Origin: Lachnospiraceae bacterium oral taxon 500
Lineage (GTDB): Bacteria > Bacillota > Clostridia > Lachnospirales > Vallitaleaceae
DNA length: 64,000 nucleotides
Direction of reading: 5' to 3'
Assembly (NCBI GenBank): GCA_002999035.1
Contig: CP027241.1
Location: 2,235,001-2,299,000, forward strand
The notes under the pieces were generated by a model, which was not told where the DNA came from, did not search any database, and was given only the letters and a program-made list of their open reading frames with translations. The position numbers and the translations under genes were made by a program. Within the stretch, counting starts at the first letter, position 1; every line of letters begins with the position of its first letter. Below, one piece after another: positions 34,784 to 43,645 of the stretch.

Positions 34784-35401
34784 TTTTTTCTGATACTGAA
34801 AACCATTCGGTTCATAGTCGAAAATATAATACTGATAGCCGTTAATGGCGGTGGTTTGCATGATTTGCTGCCGCCGCTTTATTTTATGCGAATAATTCAT
34901 ATGCACATGGCCGTGCAGAAAATAAGAGGGCTTATAGGTTTCCAATATTCGGTTAAAGCTGTCAAACCCCCGATGCGGCAAATCTGTCGTTTCATACATA
35001 CCGAGGCCGGGCGAGTGAGTTACCATGATATCAATGCCGCCTGCCTTTTCAATCTTGCGGGAAATGGATTTGACCCGTTTGGCCATTTCTGCTTCATTAT
35101 ACTGAAACGGTCCCGGTTTATAACGATAGGAACCGCCCAGCCCCATAATCCGCAAGCCCTTAACCGTCACCACCTGATCATCAATCAAGTCGCATCCGAG
35201 GGGCGGATTACGCAGATAATCCGAATCATGATTGCCCGGTACATAAAGCAGGGGAACCGGCAGCATAGTGACAATAAAAGAAAGATACGAAGCTTTCAGA
35301 TCGCCGCAGGAGATGACCAGGTCAACGCCGGCAAAAGCTTCCGGATCAAAATGATCCCAGATATAGGTAGATTCAGCATCCGCTAAAACTAATATTTTCA
35401 T
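34751..35401 (-). CDS. Metallophosphoesterase family protein
   Basis: A 216-residue calcineurin-like phosphoesterase. Motifs seen are SCGDL (31-35), PGNHDSDYL with GNHD at 56-59, MVTHSPGLG, and HGHVHM near residue 165. The first metal motif DxH, usually in the opening strand, reads LADAES (Asp8-Ala9-Glu10), so one metal-ligand His is replaced by Glu. This may alter metal preference or activity. The start at 35401 follows ACAAGGCGGTAATC. A minus-strand promoter lies at 35456-35483. Its substrate is unknown; small members often hydrolyse phosphodiesters. Confidence 0.85.
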   Translation of the reverse strand: MKILVLADAESTYIWDHFDPEAFAGVDLVISCGDLKASYLSFIVTMLPVPLLYVPGNHDSDYLRNPPLGCDLIDDQVVTVKGLRIMGLGGSYRYKPGPFQYNEAEMAKRVKSISRKIEKAGGIDIMVTHSPGLGMYETTDLPHRGFDSFNRILETYKPSYFLHGHVHMNYSHKIKRRQQIMQTTAINGYQYYIFDYEPNGFQYQKKSRFISFFHAK

Positions 35402-35455
35402 AGATTACCGCCTTGTTTCATAGAATTTCGTAAAATTTAAGTTGAATTAGTAATC

Positions 35456-35483
35456 AGTATACCATAATCAAGAAAAATTACAA
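35456..35483 (-). promoter_or_regulatory. Promoter of the metallophosphoesterase gene
   Basis: On the minus strand TTGTAA (35478-35483), a 16-bp spacer and TATACT (35456-35461). Confidence 0.6.
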
Positions 35484-35627
35484 GTAGCTGCCGGCTGAAA
35501 ATCAAGTTTTTCAAAGTTCGGCACCATGAATATTACTCATAATTCACTGAAAGCTAATTACAAGTGCCTTGCCTGAACTGCCGTTTTTAAAAACGCAATA
35601 TTTTCAAAGGTTTTATTAGCTTTTAAG

Positions 35628-35657
35628 TTGACACCGGCCGCCGGCATGCGTTATTAT
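35628..35657 (+). promoter_or_regulatory. Promoter for the lipoprotein/HlyD-like unit
   Basis: TTGACA (35628-35633), an 18-bp GC-rich spacer and TATTAT (35652-35657). The leader of about 185 bp to the next start shows no recognisable riboswitch. A frame opening at the promoter (35628) has no ribosome site and is not called. Confidence 0.6.
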
Positions 35658-35844
35658 AAGTTTGATCAGACCGAACTCTTTTCCCGGCGGCAGCGTTTTT
35701 ATTCAGCGGCTGTTAATGCCCGCAGAGTTTCGCTTGGCTGTGCGGCATTTTGTCTGCTCGCGGGGCAGGGCGCATGCCGGAAACTTCCGGCGATCACGAA
35801 ACAGGTAAAGATATGGCAACGCAATACAAAACAGGAGGGACAGG

Positions 35845-36912
35845 ATGCGACTACAAAAAGGAAAATGGATAATAACCGCCCTACTGGGAATAACGATGAT
35901 CTACGGGCTTTTGGGCTGTGACGATTCGGCCAAGTCCCAACCAGAGGAAGGGCTTCCCGGCGGGGTACTTAATCGTACCGATCCCGGCGCACCGAAAGTG
36001 ATAAACTCCAAGGAGATCTCGGCGTTTTACACTCGCTTTTACTTAGCCACCCGCTGGACCGATGTGGAACAGGAGAAGCATATGTTTGAGTTCCGGGTTC
36101 AGCCGGATGAAAACGGCGTCTTAACGGCATCGGAATACATTTCCGGAATCCGTTTTCCGGCAGACCAAAAATTGCTGACGGCTTTGCAGCGGGTGATCGA
36201 ACAGGAAAAACTGGCGGGCCAAAACGGACTTTACCGCCTGACCGCCGGCCTGCCGCCGGAGTATCAGGAATGTAATCTGAAAGTCAATTACGCTTCCGGA
36301 GAAACCCTCAGTTTTACGGTCAATAATGACCCTTACGCCGCATGGACGGAGAAGATTTATACCGTATTCGCGGACTGGTTTGCCGATCATGGGAATCGTG
36401 ACCTGTACCCACCGAATGAGGCTTCGTCCGTCAGCTGGTTTGAGCTGGAATATATGGAAAACGGCAAGCGCGTAATGTATGAAAACCGGAAGGTCAGCGA
36501 AGATGAAGCCATTGGCGGCCAAATGCATCTGCTCGGCAAAGAGGTCTGGGATGAGGAGGCGGGAACTATTATTTCCGAACAGCAGATCGCTTTGCCGGAA
36601 GGTTATTTCGCCGGCCTGACAGCGATTTTAGTTGAATATAATTTTTCCGTTAGCTATGACTTTAGTCATTTTAATCACGCGACCAAGCGCTTAGATAACC
36701 ATGAAGCCGGCTATTACGGTATGGGCAGCCGGACAGCGGCGGATGACGAAGCAGATGCCGAAAACATGTCACTTTTCCTGTATATGGAATACGAAAGCGG
36801 CCGAAGAGTCAGCGTCCAGACTCAAAAAGCCAGTGAAATCGAAGGCATGAAACCGATGCTGACTGAGCTTTTAGAATACAACGCATCGTTTTTTGACGGA
36901 ATGGTAGATTGA
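35845..36912 (+). CDS. Putative lipoprotein, unknown function
   Basis: A 355-residue secreted lipoprotein: signal WIITALLGITMIYGLLGC, with lipid Cys25. The mature part is a mixed alpha/beta domain without known motif. It contains repeated ideas of a KxYxYMExxxGxRV type near residue 200 (ELEYMENGKRVMYENR) and near 310 (YMEYESGRRVSVQTQK), which may be an internal duplication. The ATG follows GGAGGGACAGG. The gene is the first of a unit leading to the HlyD-like protein 117 bp later. Function is not assigned. Confidence 0.75.
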   Translation: MRLQKGKWIITALLGITMIYGLLGCDDSAKSQPEEGLPGGVLNRTDPGAPKVINSKEISAFYTRFYLATRWTDVEQEKHMFEFRVQPDENGVLTASEYISGIRFPADQKLLTALQRVIEQEKLAGQNGLYRLTAGLPPEYQECNLKVNYASGETLSFTVNNDPYAAWTEKIYTVFADWFADHGNRDLYPPNEASSVSWFELEYMENGKRVMYENRKVSEDEAIGGQMHLLGKEVWDEEAGTIISEQQIALPEGYFAGLTAILVEYNFSVSYDFSHFNHATKRLDNHEAGYYGMGSRTAADDEADAENMSLFLYMEYESGRRVSVQTQKASEIEGMKPMLTELLEYNASFFDGMVD

Positions 36913-37029
36913 TCGGCATTTAGCTATTAGCGGGGATTCTGGCTTGTCCGGACAAAGGAGCGGCTTTGGCGCTGACCTGATTGCCGCCCGCCGGAAAACG
37001 CCAAGAATCAGACAGAAAGAGTATATCTT

Positions 37030-38535
37030 ATGAAAACACCGGAAAAAAAAGATATCAATCAATTTAAGGCAATGGAGTACCGGGAAAGCGCCAAGGAAAA
37101 AGTCAACCGGCATATTCCGGTCAGTATTTTCGCTGCCAGTGTTGTTTTGATTTACAGCATATTTGTGATTTATCATTCTCTGAGCACCCAGTCAATTAAA
37201 GCGGTGACCGTCGAAGCCGGAAGCCTGACGGAAAGCGATGTCTTTAATGCCATGGTACTGCGGCAGGAAACCAATATTTATGCCACCGACAGCGGAATTG
37301 TTGACACTTTCCTGCCGACCGGCGCTACCGCCAAAAAAGGAGAAACGGTTTGCAGTGTGACGCATGACGCGGCAAAAAGGCAGCAAATCTTAGCCGGGCT
37401 GAGCGCAGAAAAGGCCAGAATGGCCGCAACCGTTAATTACGACCCGCAGACCGAAAAGGAATTGCAGGCCTTTCTGCGCGAATATGCCATTAATGCCAGC
37501 TCCCGCCGGTTTGAGTATACCGGCCAGGCCTTGCTTGATTTGGAAAATATGTTAAGCAGCGGCAGCTTCGGTTATACTGTCCACGACAGCGGCAGTTATC
37601 AGAAAAGCCGGGACAACCTGGAAATGTACCGGCAGCAGATTGCCGCCATCGGTAAGGCCTATACTGCCGGACAGTCCTCAACCATTTCCTATTATACGGA
37701 TGGTCTGGAAACCATTTCGGCTCAGGATTTTCAACCCTCGGATTTAAAAAGAGAGGCCCAGCCTCTGTACCGACTGGAAAAAAAAGAAGTACGGGTAGGT
37801 GACTTTTTATTTAAAACGATTGATAATCTCTATTATTACTTCGGTGCTGAAATAAACGCCTCCGCCTATAGCTATCTGGAAGATTTGCTGGGCAGTTATA
37901 TTACTTTGTTTTTTCCTTCAAAAAACTTATCCATGACCGTGCGGCTGGAACGGCTGGAACCTTATGCGGGCAGTTATTTGGCGGTTTTTCAGGCGGATCG
38001 ATTCATTAACCGCTTTTTAGACGATCGCTTTGTGCCGCTCCAAATTACTTATGATCAGCACAGCGGCCTGAAGATTCCCAATTCGGCAATTGCCGCCAAA
38101 CAGGTGCTGCTTATTCCCAAAACGGCAGTGGATAAGGACGAGCGGGGCGATTACTTTGTCCGCAAAAAGGCGACGGATGAAAAAAAACAGGAAATCGGCG
38201 TTTCTGTTCGGATCAAGGTCTACGGTGAGGATGCGGAAAATCATTACTATGTTTTAGCGGTCGATGACCCGCAGGCCCTGACAAAAAATGATGTTATTTT
38301 TAACTTGGATACGGAAAACACCAAAGAATACGACAGCTATACTATTACCAAGGAGGAAAAAATCTTAGGCGTTTATGTTTTAAATAAAGGTTATGCTGAT
38401 TTTAAACGGATTCGCCGCCTGTATCAATCCGATCATTTCAGCATTGTGCAGAAGTTTTTCCCTTACAGCATTAAAATCTATGACCAAATTGCCGGAGAAG
38501 CTCAAAACATTAAGGAGTTTTCTATTGTCAAGTAA
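37030..38535 (+). CDS. HlyD-like membrane protein in the division cluster
   Basis: A 501-residue protein with a cytoplasmic N-terminus, one membrane helix (about 29-50, VSIFAASVVLIYSIFVIYHS) and a large outside part. The first segment after the helix, NIYATDSGIVDTFLPTGATAKKGE, is a lipoyl/biotinyl-like hairpin half, as in HlyD adaptor proteins; the region around 290-390 could complete a barrel. Clostridial genomes often have this HlyD-type gene just before yggS and sepF. No transporter partner is seen next to it, so an envelope or division role rather than export is possible. The ATG has only a weak ribosome site (AGAAAGAG). Confidence 0.78.
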   Translation: MKTPEKKDINQFKAMEYRESAKEKVNRHIPVSIFAASVVLIYSIFVIYHSLSTQSIKAVTVEAGSLTESDVFNAMVLRQETNIYATDSGIVDTFLPTGATAKKGETVCSVTHDAAKRQQILAGLSAEKARMAATVNYDPQTEKELQAFLREYAINASSRRFEYTGQALLDLENMLSSGSFGYTVHDSGSYQKSRDNLEMYRQQIAAIGKAYTAGQSSTISYYTDGLETISAQDFQPSDLKREAQPLYRLEKKEVRVGDFLFKTIDNLYYYFGAEINASAYSYLEDLLGSYITLFFPSKNLSMTVRLERLEPYAGSYLAVFQADRFINRFLDDRFVPLQITYDQHSGLKIPNSAIAAKQVLLIPKTAVDKDERGDYFVRKKATDEKKQEIGVSVRIKVYGEDAENHYYVLAVDDPQALTKNDVIFNLDTENTKEYDSYTITKEEKILGVYVLNKGYADFKRIRRLYQSDHFSIVQKFFPYSIKIYDQIAGEAQNIKEFSIVK

Positions 38536-38583
38536 GGGCTGTGTCCGCAGATTAGAAAATCAGAACAGCAGGAAGGAAAGGAA

Positions 38584-39276
38584 ATGGAACTGGAGAAAAA
38601 CTTAAATCAGGTTTGGCAGACAATTCATAACAGTTTAGCCAAGGCCGGACGGAGCCAAGATGAACTGCATTTAATTGCCGTCAGCAAGACCCGCAGCGCC
38701 GAGGAGATCCGGCAGCTTTATAGCTTGGGTCAGTTGGATTTTGGCGAAAATAAGCCGCAGGAAATCAGAGATAAGCTGCCGCTTTTGCCGCCGGACGTGC
38801 GCTGGCATATGATCGGTCATTTGCAGGCCAATAAACTGAAATATGTGGCCGGAAAATGCGTTCTGATCCATTCGGTTGATTCCCTGAAATTGGCTCAGGA
38901 AATCGAGGATTATGCCGGAAAGCATGGCCTGACCGTCGATATTTTGCTGCAACTGGATATTGCCCGCGATGGTCAAAAACAAGGGTTTTTAGAGACGGAA
39001 ATCCACGAAGCTATCAAGCGCATCACCGAATACCGCCATTTAAGTGTCAAAGGGCTGATGACAGTTGCCCCCTATGTCAGCGTTGCTGAAAATAACCGCA
39101 GTATATTTCAAAGAATTCGGCAAATTTCAGTTGACATTCAAGCCAAAAACTATGATAATGTATCTATGAATGTTCTGTCGATGGGGATGAGCAACGATTA
39201 TCCGATTGCGATTGAAGAAGGAGCGACCCATGTGCGGGTAGGAACAGCTATTTTCGGCGAAAGAAATTATAAATAA
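38584..39276 (+). CDS. PLP homeostasis protein YggS/YlmE
   Basis: A 230-residue member of the PLPBP (COG0325) family, a pyridoxal-phosphate-binding protein with the fold of alanine racemase domain I but no known catalysis, involved in PLP homeostasis. The PLP Lys is Lys35 in IAVSKTRS. FGENKPQEI, WHMIGHLQANKLK and SMGMSNDYPIAIEEGATHVRVG are signature blocks. The ATG is preceded by AGGAAAGGAA. It heads the classical ylm cluster: next come sepF and yggT. Confidence 0.95.
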   Translation: MELEKNLNQVWQTIHNSLAKAGRSQDELHLIAVSKTRSAEEIRQLYSLGQLDFGENKPQEIRDKLPLLPPDVRWHMIGHLQANKLKYVAGKCVLIHSVDSLKLAQEIEDYAGKHGLTVDILLQLDIARDGQKQGFLETEIHEAIKRITEYRHLSVKGLMTVAPYVSVAENNRSIFQRIRQISVDIQAKNYDNVSMNVLSMGMSNDYPIAIEEGATHVRVGTAIFGERNYK

Positions 39277-39285
39277 GGAGAAAAG

Positions 39286-39855
39286 ATGATGGCAAATTTC
39301 ATTGATAAATTGATGAACGTGATGAAGCTGGGCGATACCGACGCGGTAGAAGATGAAATGGAAATGAACACCGAGGAGCGATTGGAGGAACCAACCACCC
39401 AAAATATTCGTCCGGCCAGACGGGAAGTAAAATTAGATACCTATGAACGGCCGGAACGGACCGAACGGGAGCGGACACTGCGCTCGGTGGAAAGCAGTTA
39501 TACACCTAAAGCTGACCGCAACAGCCGGCCGCAGACCGGCAATGTAGTTAATTTCCATGCCAGTGTGCAAATGGAGGTAGTCGTGATTCAGCCGGCAACC
39601 TATGATGAAGCGCAGGTGATTGCCGACCATATCCGCAGTCAGCGGCCGGTGATTGTCAATCTGGAAAAAATGGACTACAGCATTGCCCAGCGGATTATGG
39701 ACTTTGTTTCCGGCGCGGTTTATACCTTAGGCGGCAACCTGGAGCGGGTAACACAAAATATCTTTATTATTGCCCCTGAAAATGTGGATATTGCCGGACA
39801 TTTTCAGGAAGAACTGAAATCAAACGGCATTATTTTGCCGTGGAAGAGTGAATAA
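39286..39855 (+). CDS. sepF: Cell division protein SepF
   Basis: SepF tethers FtsZ to the membrane and bundles Z-ring filaments. The 189-residue protein has an N-terminal amphipathic membrane-binding helix (MMANFIDKLMNVMKL), a charged flexible linker (about residues 20-88) and the SepF core (about 95-189) with VNLEKMDYSIAQRIMDFVSG and LGGNLERVTQNIFIIAPENV. Two adjacent ATG codons (39286, 39289) lie behind AAGGAG. It is between yggS and yggT, as in Bacillus and Clostridium. Confidence 0.95.
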   Translation: MMANFIDKLMNVMKLGDTDAVEDEMEMNTEERLEEPTTQNIRPARREVKLDTYERPERTERERTLRSVESSYTPKADRNSRPQTGNVVNFHASVQMEVVVIQPATYDEAQVIADHIRSQRPVIVNLEKMDYSIAQRIMDFVSGAVYTLGGNLERVTQNIFIIAPENVDIAGHFQEELKSNGIILPWKSE

Positions 39856-39856
39856 A

Positions 39857-40120
39857 ATGGAATTATTGGTAAAAACAGTTTCCTGGTTTTTAACAGCGAT
39901 TGAAATCGCTTTATTTGCCCGTGTCCTTTTGTCGTGGGTTCCATCCGGCTCACCCATGATAACCAGAGTCAAGGGATTTTTATATGAATTGACCGAGCCC
40001 TTGCTGGAACCGATTCGTAAATTGATTGAGCGCTCTATCTTTCAGGGCAACGGGAATATTTTCGATATTTCGCCGCTGATTGCTTTTATCGTCATCGATG
40101 CTTTAAAAGCAATCTTATAG
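39857..40120 (+). CDS. YggT-family membrane protein
   Basis: An 87-residue membrane protein of the YggT (YlmG) family, found in division clusters and linked to chromosome and membrane organisation. Two helices are seen; RVLLSWVP follows the first, the loop has LTEPLLEPIRKL, and FDISPLIAFIVI forms the end. I prefer ATG 39857, with GGAAGAG eight bases before, over the in-frame GTG at 39848 that overlaps sepF. The S4-domain gene ylmH that often follows is absent here; divA-type gene comes next. Confidence 0.92.
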   Translation: MELLVKTVSWFLTAIEIALFARVLLSWVPSGSPMITRVKGFLYELTEPLLEPIRKLIERSIFQGNGNIFDISPLIAFIVIDALKAIL

Positions 40121-40283
40121 CTGATATAACTATTTATTTGCTTACAGGATACTTATGTTTGGCTTCCTTTTTCAAAAAATATCAAGCATAAATGTCCGTT
40201 TGCCTAAGCTATAACAAAAAAAATTGAATTTTAAAATAGGTGCTTAATGCACCGGCTTAAAATATAAGAAAACGGAGGTCAAA

Positions 40284-40826
40284 ATGCTAACACCCCTGGA
40301 TATTGAATCAAAAAAGTTTGATAAAGCACTGATGGGCTTTAACACCAGAGAAGTCCGCAAGTTTTTAAAAGAGATTATTGCCAATTATGAGGTTCTGTAT
40401 CGCGAAAACATTGAATTAAAGGATAAGCTCAATGTTTTAAGCGAGGGCATCCAATATTATAAAACCATGGAGGAAACCCTGCAAAATACGCTGATTTTAG
40501 CGGAAAAGACAGCCGAGGAAGCAAAGCAGCGGGCCAGAGAGCAGGCAGAATTGATCGAGCGGGAAGCAGAGCTCAAAGCCGAGGAAATTTTAGGCAATAC
40601 CAAGGACGAACTGAATCATCTGCGCCTGCAAAAGAAAAACCTGATGCGTTCCTTTGAAACCGCTAAAATTCAAGTTCAGCAATATTTGCAGCTGCAACTG
40701 GATATGATTGGCAAGGAAGATGTCAACTTTGCCGATGATTTGATGGAAAGAGAACAGCCGAATAAAGAAGAGCCTAAAGAATCTTGGGCTAAGGCGAAAG
40801 AAATATTGAGCAATGAGGATAATTAG
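40284..40826 (+). CDS. divIVA: DivIVA-domain cell division protein
   Basis: A 180-residue coiled-coil protein that senses membrane curvature and recruits division or polar proteins. The N-terminal DivIVA domain reads LTPLDIESKKFDKALMGFNT, then VRKFLKEI; a long coiled coil extends from about residue 40 to 145, and the tail is acidic and polar. The ATG follows AACGGAGG. It is the last of the ylm-type genes before lspA, which begins 2 bp after its stop. Confidence 0.92.
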   Translation: MLTPLDIESKKFDKALMGFNTREVRKFLKEIIANYEVLYRENIELKDKLNVLSEGIQYYKTMEETLQNTLILAEKTAEEAKQRAREQAELIEREAELKAEEILGNTKDELNHLRLQKKNLMRSFETAKIQVQQYLQLQLDMIGKEDVNFADDLMEREQPNKEEPKESWAKAKEILSNEDN

Positions 40827-40828
40827 AC

Positions 40829-41296
40829 ATGAAGTCGATATTAATCGTAGCACTGCTGGTGCTGCTGGATCAGGGCACAAAGCTGCTGACCATTTTAAAA
40901 TTGAAGGGAAATCCGCCGCTTACGGTCTTAAAGGGGATTTTTGAATTGACCTATGTGGAAAACACCGGTGTGGCTTTTGGCATTTTTGCTAACAAGCAAT
41001 ATGGACCGATATTACTTTCGGTTTTTACCGGTATTATTTTTCTGTTGATTTTGTATTTTTGGTATAAGCTGCCGCTGACGAAAAAATATGACACGATTCG
41101 ATTTGTCCTGCTGTTTTTGATTGCCGGTGCACTCGGCAATCTGATTGATCGGGTTCGCCTGGGCTATGTCGTTGATATGCTGCATTTTTACTGGTTTGAG
41201 TTTCCGGTTTTTAATCTGGCGGACATTTATGTTGTTACCGGTTCACTGGTTTTGATCGGATTAGTTATGACCAAATATAAGGATTTGGAATTTTAA
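40829..41296 (+). CDS. lspA: Lipoprotein signal peptidase (signal peptidase II)
   Basis: A 155-residue membrane aspartic peptidase that removes signal peptides from prolipoproteins, such as those encoded at 4.3-5.0, 22.3 and 35.8 kb. It has four helices. The catalytic Asp residues are Asp116 in GYVVDML and Asp132 in FNLADIY; the substrate-binding block ENTGVAFGIF is present. It starts 2 bp after the divIVA stop and its stop abuts the next start, so it is translationally coupled to both neighbours. Confidence 0.96.
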   Translation: MKSILIVALLVLLDQGTKLLTILKLKGNPPLTVLKGIFELTYVENTGVAFGIFANKQYGPILLSVFTGIIFLLILYFWYKLPLTKKYDTIRFVLLFLIAGALGNLIDRVRLGYVVDMLHFYWFEFPVFNLADIYVVTGSLVLIGLVMTKYKDLEF

Positions 41297-42223
41297 ATGG
41301 AATGGCTCTATGATTTCGATGAAAAAGTCCGGATTGATAAGTTTTTAAGTTTGCAGCTGCCGGAAGAAAGCCGCAGCTTTTTGCAAAAGTTGATCAAGGA
41401 AGAAGCCTGCCGGGTCAACGGCCGGCCGGTCAAGCCAAATTATCTTTGCTGCCGGGGCGATCAAATTGATTTGCTGCTGCCGGAAAAGGAAGTTCCGCAA
41501 GCTGCCGCTGCCGAGGATATCGCTCTGGATATCGTATTTGAGGATGATGATTTTTTGGTGGTTAATAAGCCGCGCGGCATGGTAGTGCATCCCGCACCCG
41601 GACATATGGCCGGGACGCTGGTCAATGCCGTGATTCATCATTGTCAAGGGAAACTCTCCGGTATTAACGGTAATTTTCGGCCGGGGATCGTACATCGCAT
41701 TGATAAGGATACAACCGGTCTTTTATTGATTGCCAAAAATGACGAAATGCATGAAAAAATCGCCGCCCAGTTAAAGAGTCATCAATTATTCCGGCGCTAT
41801 GAAGCTATCGTGCAAAACAATGTGAAAGAGGATGAGGGCACGATTTCTACTTTTTTAAACCGGGCCGCCTCTGACCGGAAGAAGAGAGTGGTAGCTGCGG
41901 CCGGGAAATGGGCAGTGACTCATTATCGGGTACTGGAACGATTGAAGCAGGGGCAGTTTACCTATATCAGCTGCCGTCTGGAAACCGGCCGAACCCATCA
42001 GATCAGAGTGCATATGGCTCATCTCGGTAATCCGGTGCTCGGGGATAAGTTGTACGGCCCCAAAAAATCCTTGTTTCATTTAGAGGGACAACTTCTGCAC
42101 GCCCGTGAGCTCGGGTTTATTCATCCCCGAACCGGCCGGGAAATGCGATTTTCCAGTGATTTACCGGAAGATTTTAAAAATATCTTGACAGTCTTACGAA
42201 ATTATGATAATTTATTTCATTAG
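41297..42223 (+). CDS. RluD-family 23S rRNA pseudouridine synthase
   Basis: A 308-residue enzyme isomerising uridine in RNA. An N-terminal S4 RNA-binding domain (about 12-60) precedes the catalytic domain with VVNKPRGMVVHPAPGH and HRIDKDTTGLLLIAK, whose Asp136 is the nucleophile; LETGRTHQIRVHM lies later. The pairing lspA-rluD (lsp-rluD-like) is common in Firmicutes. ATG 41297 is directly after the lspA stop. Which uridines are modified cannot be read here. Confidence 0.94.
   Translation: MEWLYDFDEKVRIDKFLSLQLPEESRSFLQKLIKEEACRVNGRPVKPNYLCCRGDQIDLLLPEKEVPQAAAAEDIALDIVFEDDDFLVVNKPRGMVVHPAPGHMAGTLVNAVIHHCQGKLSGINGNFRPGIVHRIDKDTTGLLLIAKNDEMHEKIAAQLKSHQLFRRYEAIVQNNVKEDEGTISTFLNRAASDRKKRVVAAAGKWAVTHYRVLERLKQGQFTYISCRLETGRTHQIRVHMAHLGNPVLGDKLYGPKKSLFHLEGQLLHARELGFIHPRTGREMRFSSDLPEDFKNILTVLRNYDNLFH
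42185..42213 (+). promoter_or_regulatory. Candidate promoter for the uracil/xanthine permease
   Basis: TTGACA (42185-42190), a 17-bp spacer and TAATTT (42208-42213) lie at the very end of the rluD gene and read into a leader with hairpins. Confidence 0.5.
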
Positions 42224-42282
42224 ATAAGCGTTTGGAGATTATCATAAAACAAAATAATTTCATAATGCTTTCAATACAACTG

Positions 42283-42312
42283 AGATTAAGTGGTTTGCTT
42301 AATCTTTTTTTT
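42283..42312 (+). terminator. Terminator or attenuator just before the permease
   Basis: AGATTAAG (42283-42290) pairs with CTTAATCT (42298-42305), followed by eight T. The ribosome site of the permease begins only about 8 bp later, and a second hairpin (GATAA/TTATC, around 42224-42244) precedes it. It either ends the lspA-rluD transcript or attenuates the permease. Confidence 0.75.
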
Positions 42313-42331
42313 GAGCAAAAAGGAGAATAAA

Positions 42332-43612
42332 ATGAACGAAATCAGTACCAGTAAAAAAATGATTTTAGGTGTACAGCATGTTTTAGCCATGTTCGGCGCA
42401 ACTGTTCTGGTTCCTTTTTTAACCGGTCTGAACCCTGCGATTGCTATTTTTGCGGCCGGTATCGGAACATTGTTGTTTCATTTGGTGACCAAAAGAATTG
42501 TACCGGTCTTTCTGGGATCGTCTTTTGCATTTATCGGTGCCATTGCTTTAACCCTTAATCCGCAAGGCTTTTCCGCAACCGAATTGACTTCTTCCGCCAA
42601 CTGGCCGCTGTATTTGCAAAATCTGGCCAATGTCAAAGGCGGAATCATCGCTGCCGGTTTGGTTTATGTCTTCCTTTCCATTCTCATTTATTTCATCGGC
42701 GTCGATGCTGTTAAAAAGTTCTTTCCTCCTATCATTACCGGCCCAATCATTATTGTTATCGGTTTAAGGCTTTCCCCGGTTGCCATTAACAGCGCTCTTT
42801 ACACCAATGGCCAATTTGATCCAAAAGCAGCATTGATTGCTCTCATCGTTGTGACTACCATGATCGTGGTTTCCATTTTTACCAAAGGCTTTTTCCAACT
42901 GGTACCGATTTTAATTTCGGTAATTGTCGGTTATATCGTTTCCATTCCTTTAAATTATGTTGATCTGTCCGGCTTTGCCAGCGCTAATCTGTTTACCTTT
43001 TCATCAGCGGCAATTCGGGAGCAGGTCTTTCTTTTGCCAAGCTTTTCCTGGAGCAACATTATTGCCATTGCGCCGATTGCGCTGGTTGTCTTTATTGAAC
43101 ATATCGGCGACATCACAACCAACGGTGCGGTAGTCGGCAAGAACTTTTTTGAAAATCCGGGAATTCACCGCACCCTGCTGGGCGACGGTCTGGCTACGGT
43201 TCTGGCCGGCTTAGTTGGCGGTCCGGCCAATACGACTTACAGTGAAAATACCGGTGTTTTGGCGGTAACCAAAGTTTATGACCCGGCTATTTTGCGGATT
43301 GCCGCTGTTTTTGCCATCATCTTCAGTATGTCCGGACATCTGGCTTATCTGGTGCAGTCAATTCCCAGCCCGGTCATGGGCGGTGTCAGCATTATTTTAT
43401 TCGGTATGATTGCCTCGGTCGGCGTCCGGATTCTGATTAACTCCAATCTGGATTTTGCTTACAGCCGCAACCTCTTAATTTCGGCGGTCATTTTGGTACT
43501 GGGCATCGGTATCGGCGAACTGCCGCTAAGCGGCAATCTTTCCATCAGCGGCTTGGCAATTGCAGCGCTGGTGGGGATTATCGTTAATCAAGTGCTGCCG
43601 CAGGAGATTTAA
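42332..43612 (+). CDS. Uracil/xanthine permease (NCS2 family)
   Basis: A 426-residue membrane symporter with about 14 helices in the UraA fold. Recognised blocks are LGVQHVLAMFGATVLVPFLT, SSFAFIGAI, GPIIIVIGLRLSP, VVFIEHIGDITTNGAVVGKN and LVGGPANTTYSENTGVLAVT; the last two hold the Glu residues that bind the base. It is closer to uracil permeases (UraA/PyrP). ATG 42332 follows AAAAGGAG. It stands alone after the division cluster, with a hairpin leader that may regulate it with pyrimidine or purine supply. Confidence 0.93.
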   Translation: MNEISTSKKMILGVQHVLAMFGATVLVPFLTGLNPAIAIFAAGIGTLLFHLVTKRIVPVFLGSSFAFIGAIALTLNPQGFSATELTSSANWPLYLQNLANVKGGIIAAGLVYVFLSILIYFIGVDAVKKFFPPIITGPIIIVIGLRLSPVAINSALYTNGQFDPKAALIALIVVTTMIVVSIFTKGFFQLVPILISVIVGYIVSIPLNYVDLSGFASANLFTFSSAAIREQVFLLPSFSWSNIIAIAPIALVVFIEHIGDITTNGAVVGKNFFENPGIHRTLLGDGLATVLAGLVGGPANTTYSENTGVLAVTKVYDPAILRIAAVFAIIFSMSGHLAYLVQSIPSPVMGGVSIILFGMIASVGVRILINSNLDFAYSRNLLISAVILVLGIGIGELPLSGNLSISGLAIAALVGIIVNQVLPQEI

Positions 43613-43645
43613 AGGCGGTTAAACGCTAAAAATGAATGTAAAAGA

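Noticed and set aside
35628-35921. A 97-codon frame overlapping the promoter before the lipoprotein gene
   Set aside because: It starts over the -35 box, has no ribosome site and overlaps the well-supported lipoprotein start in another frame.
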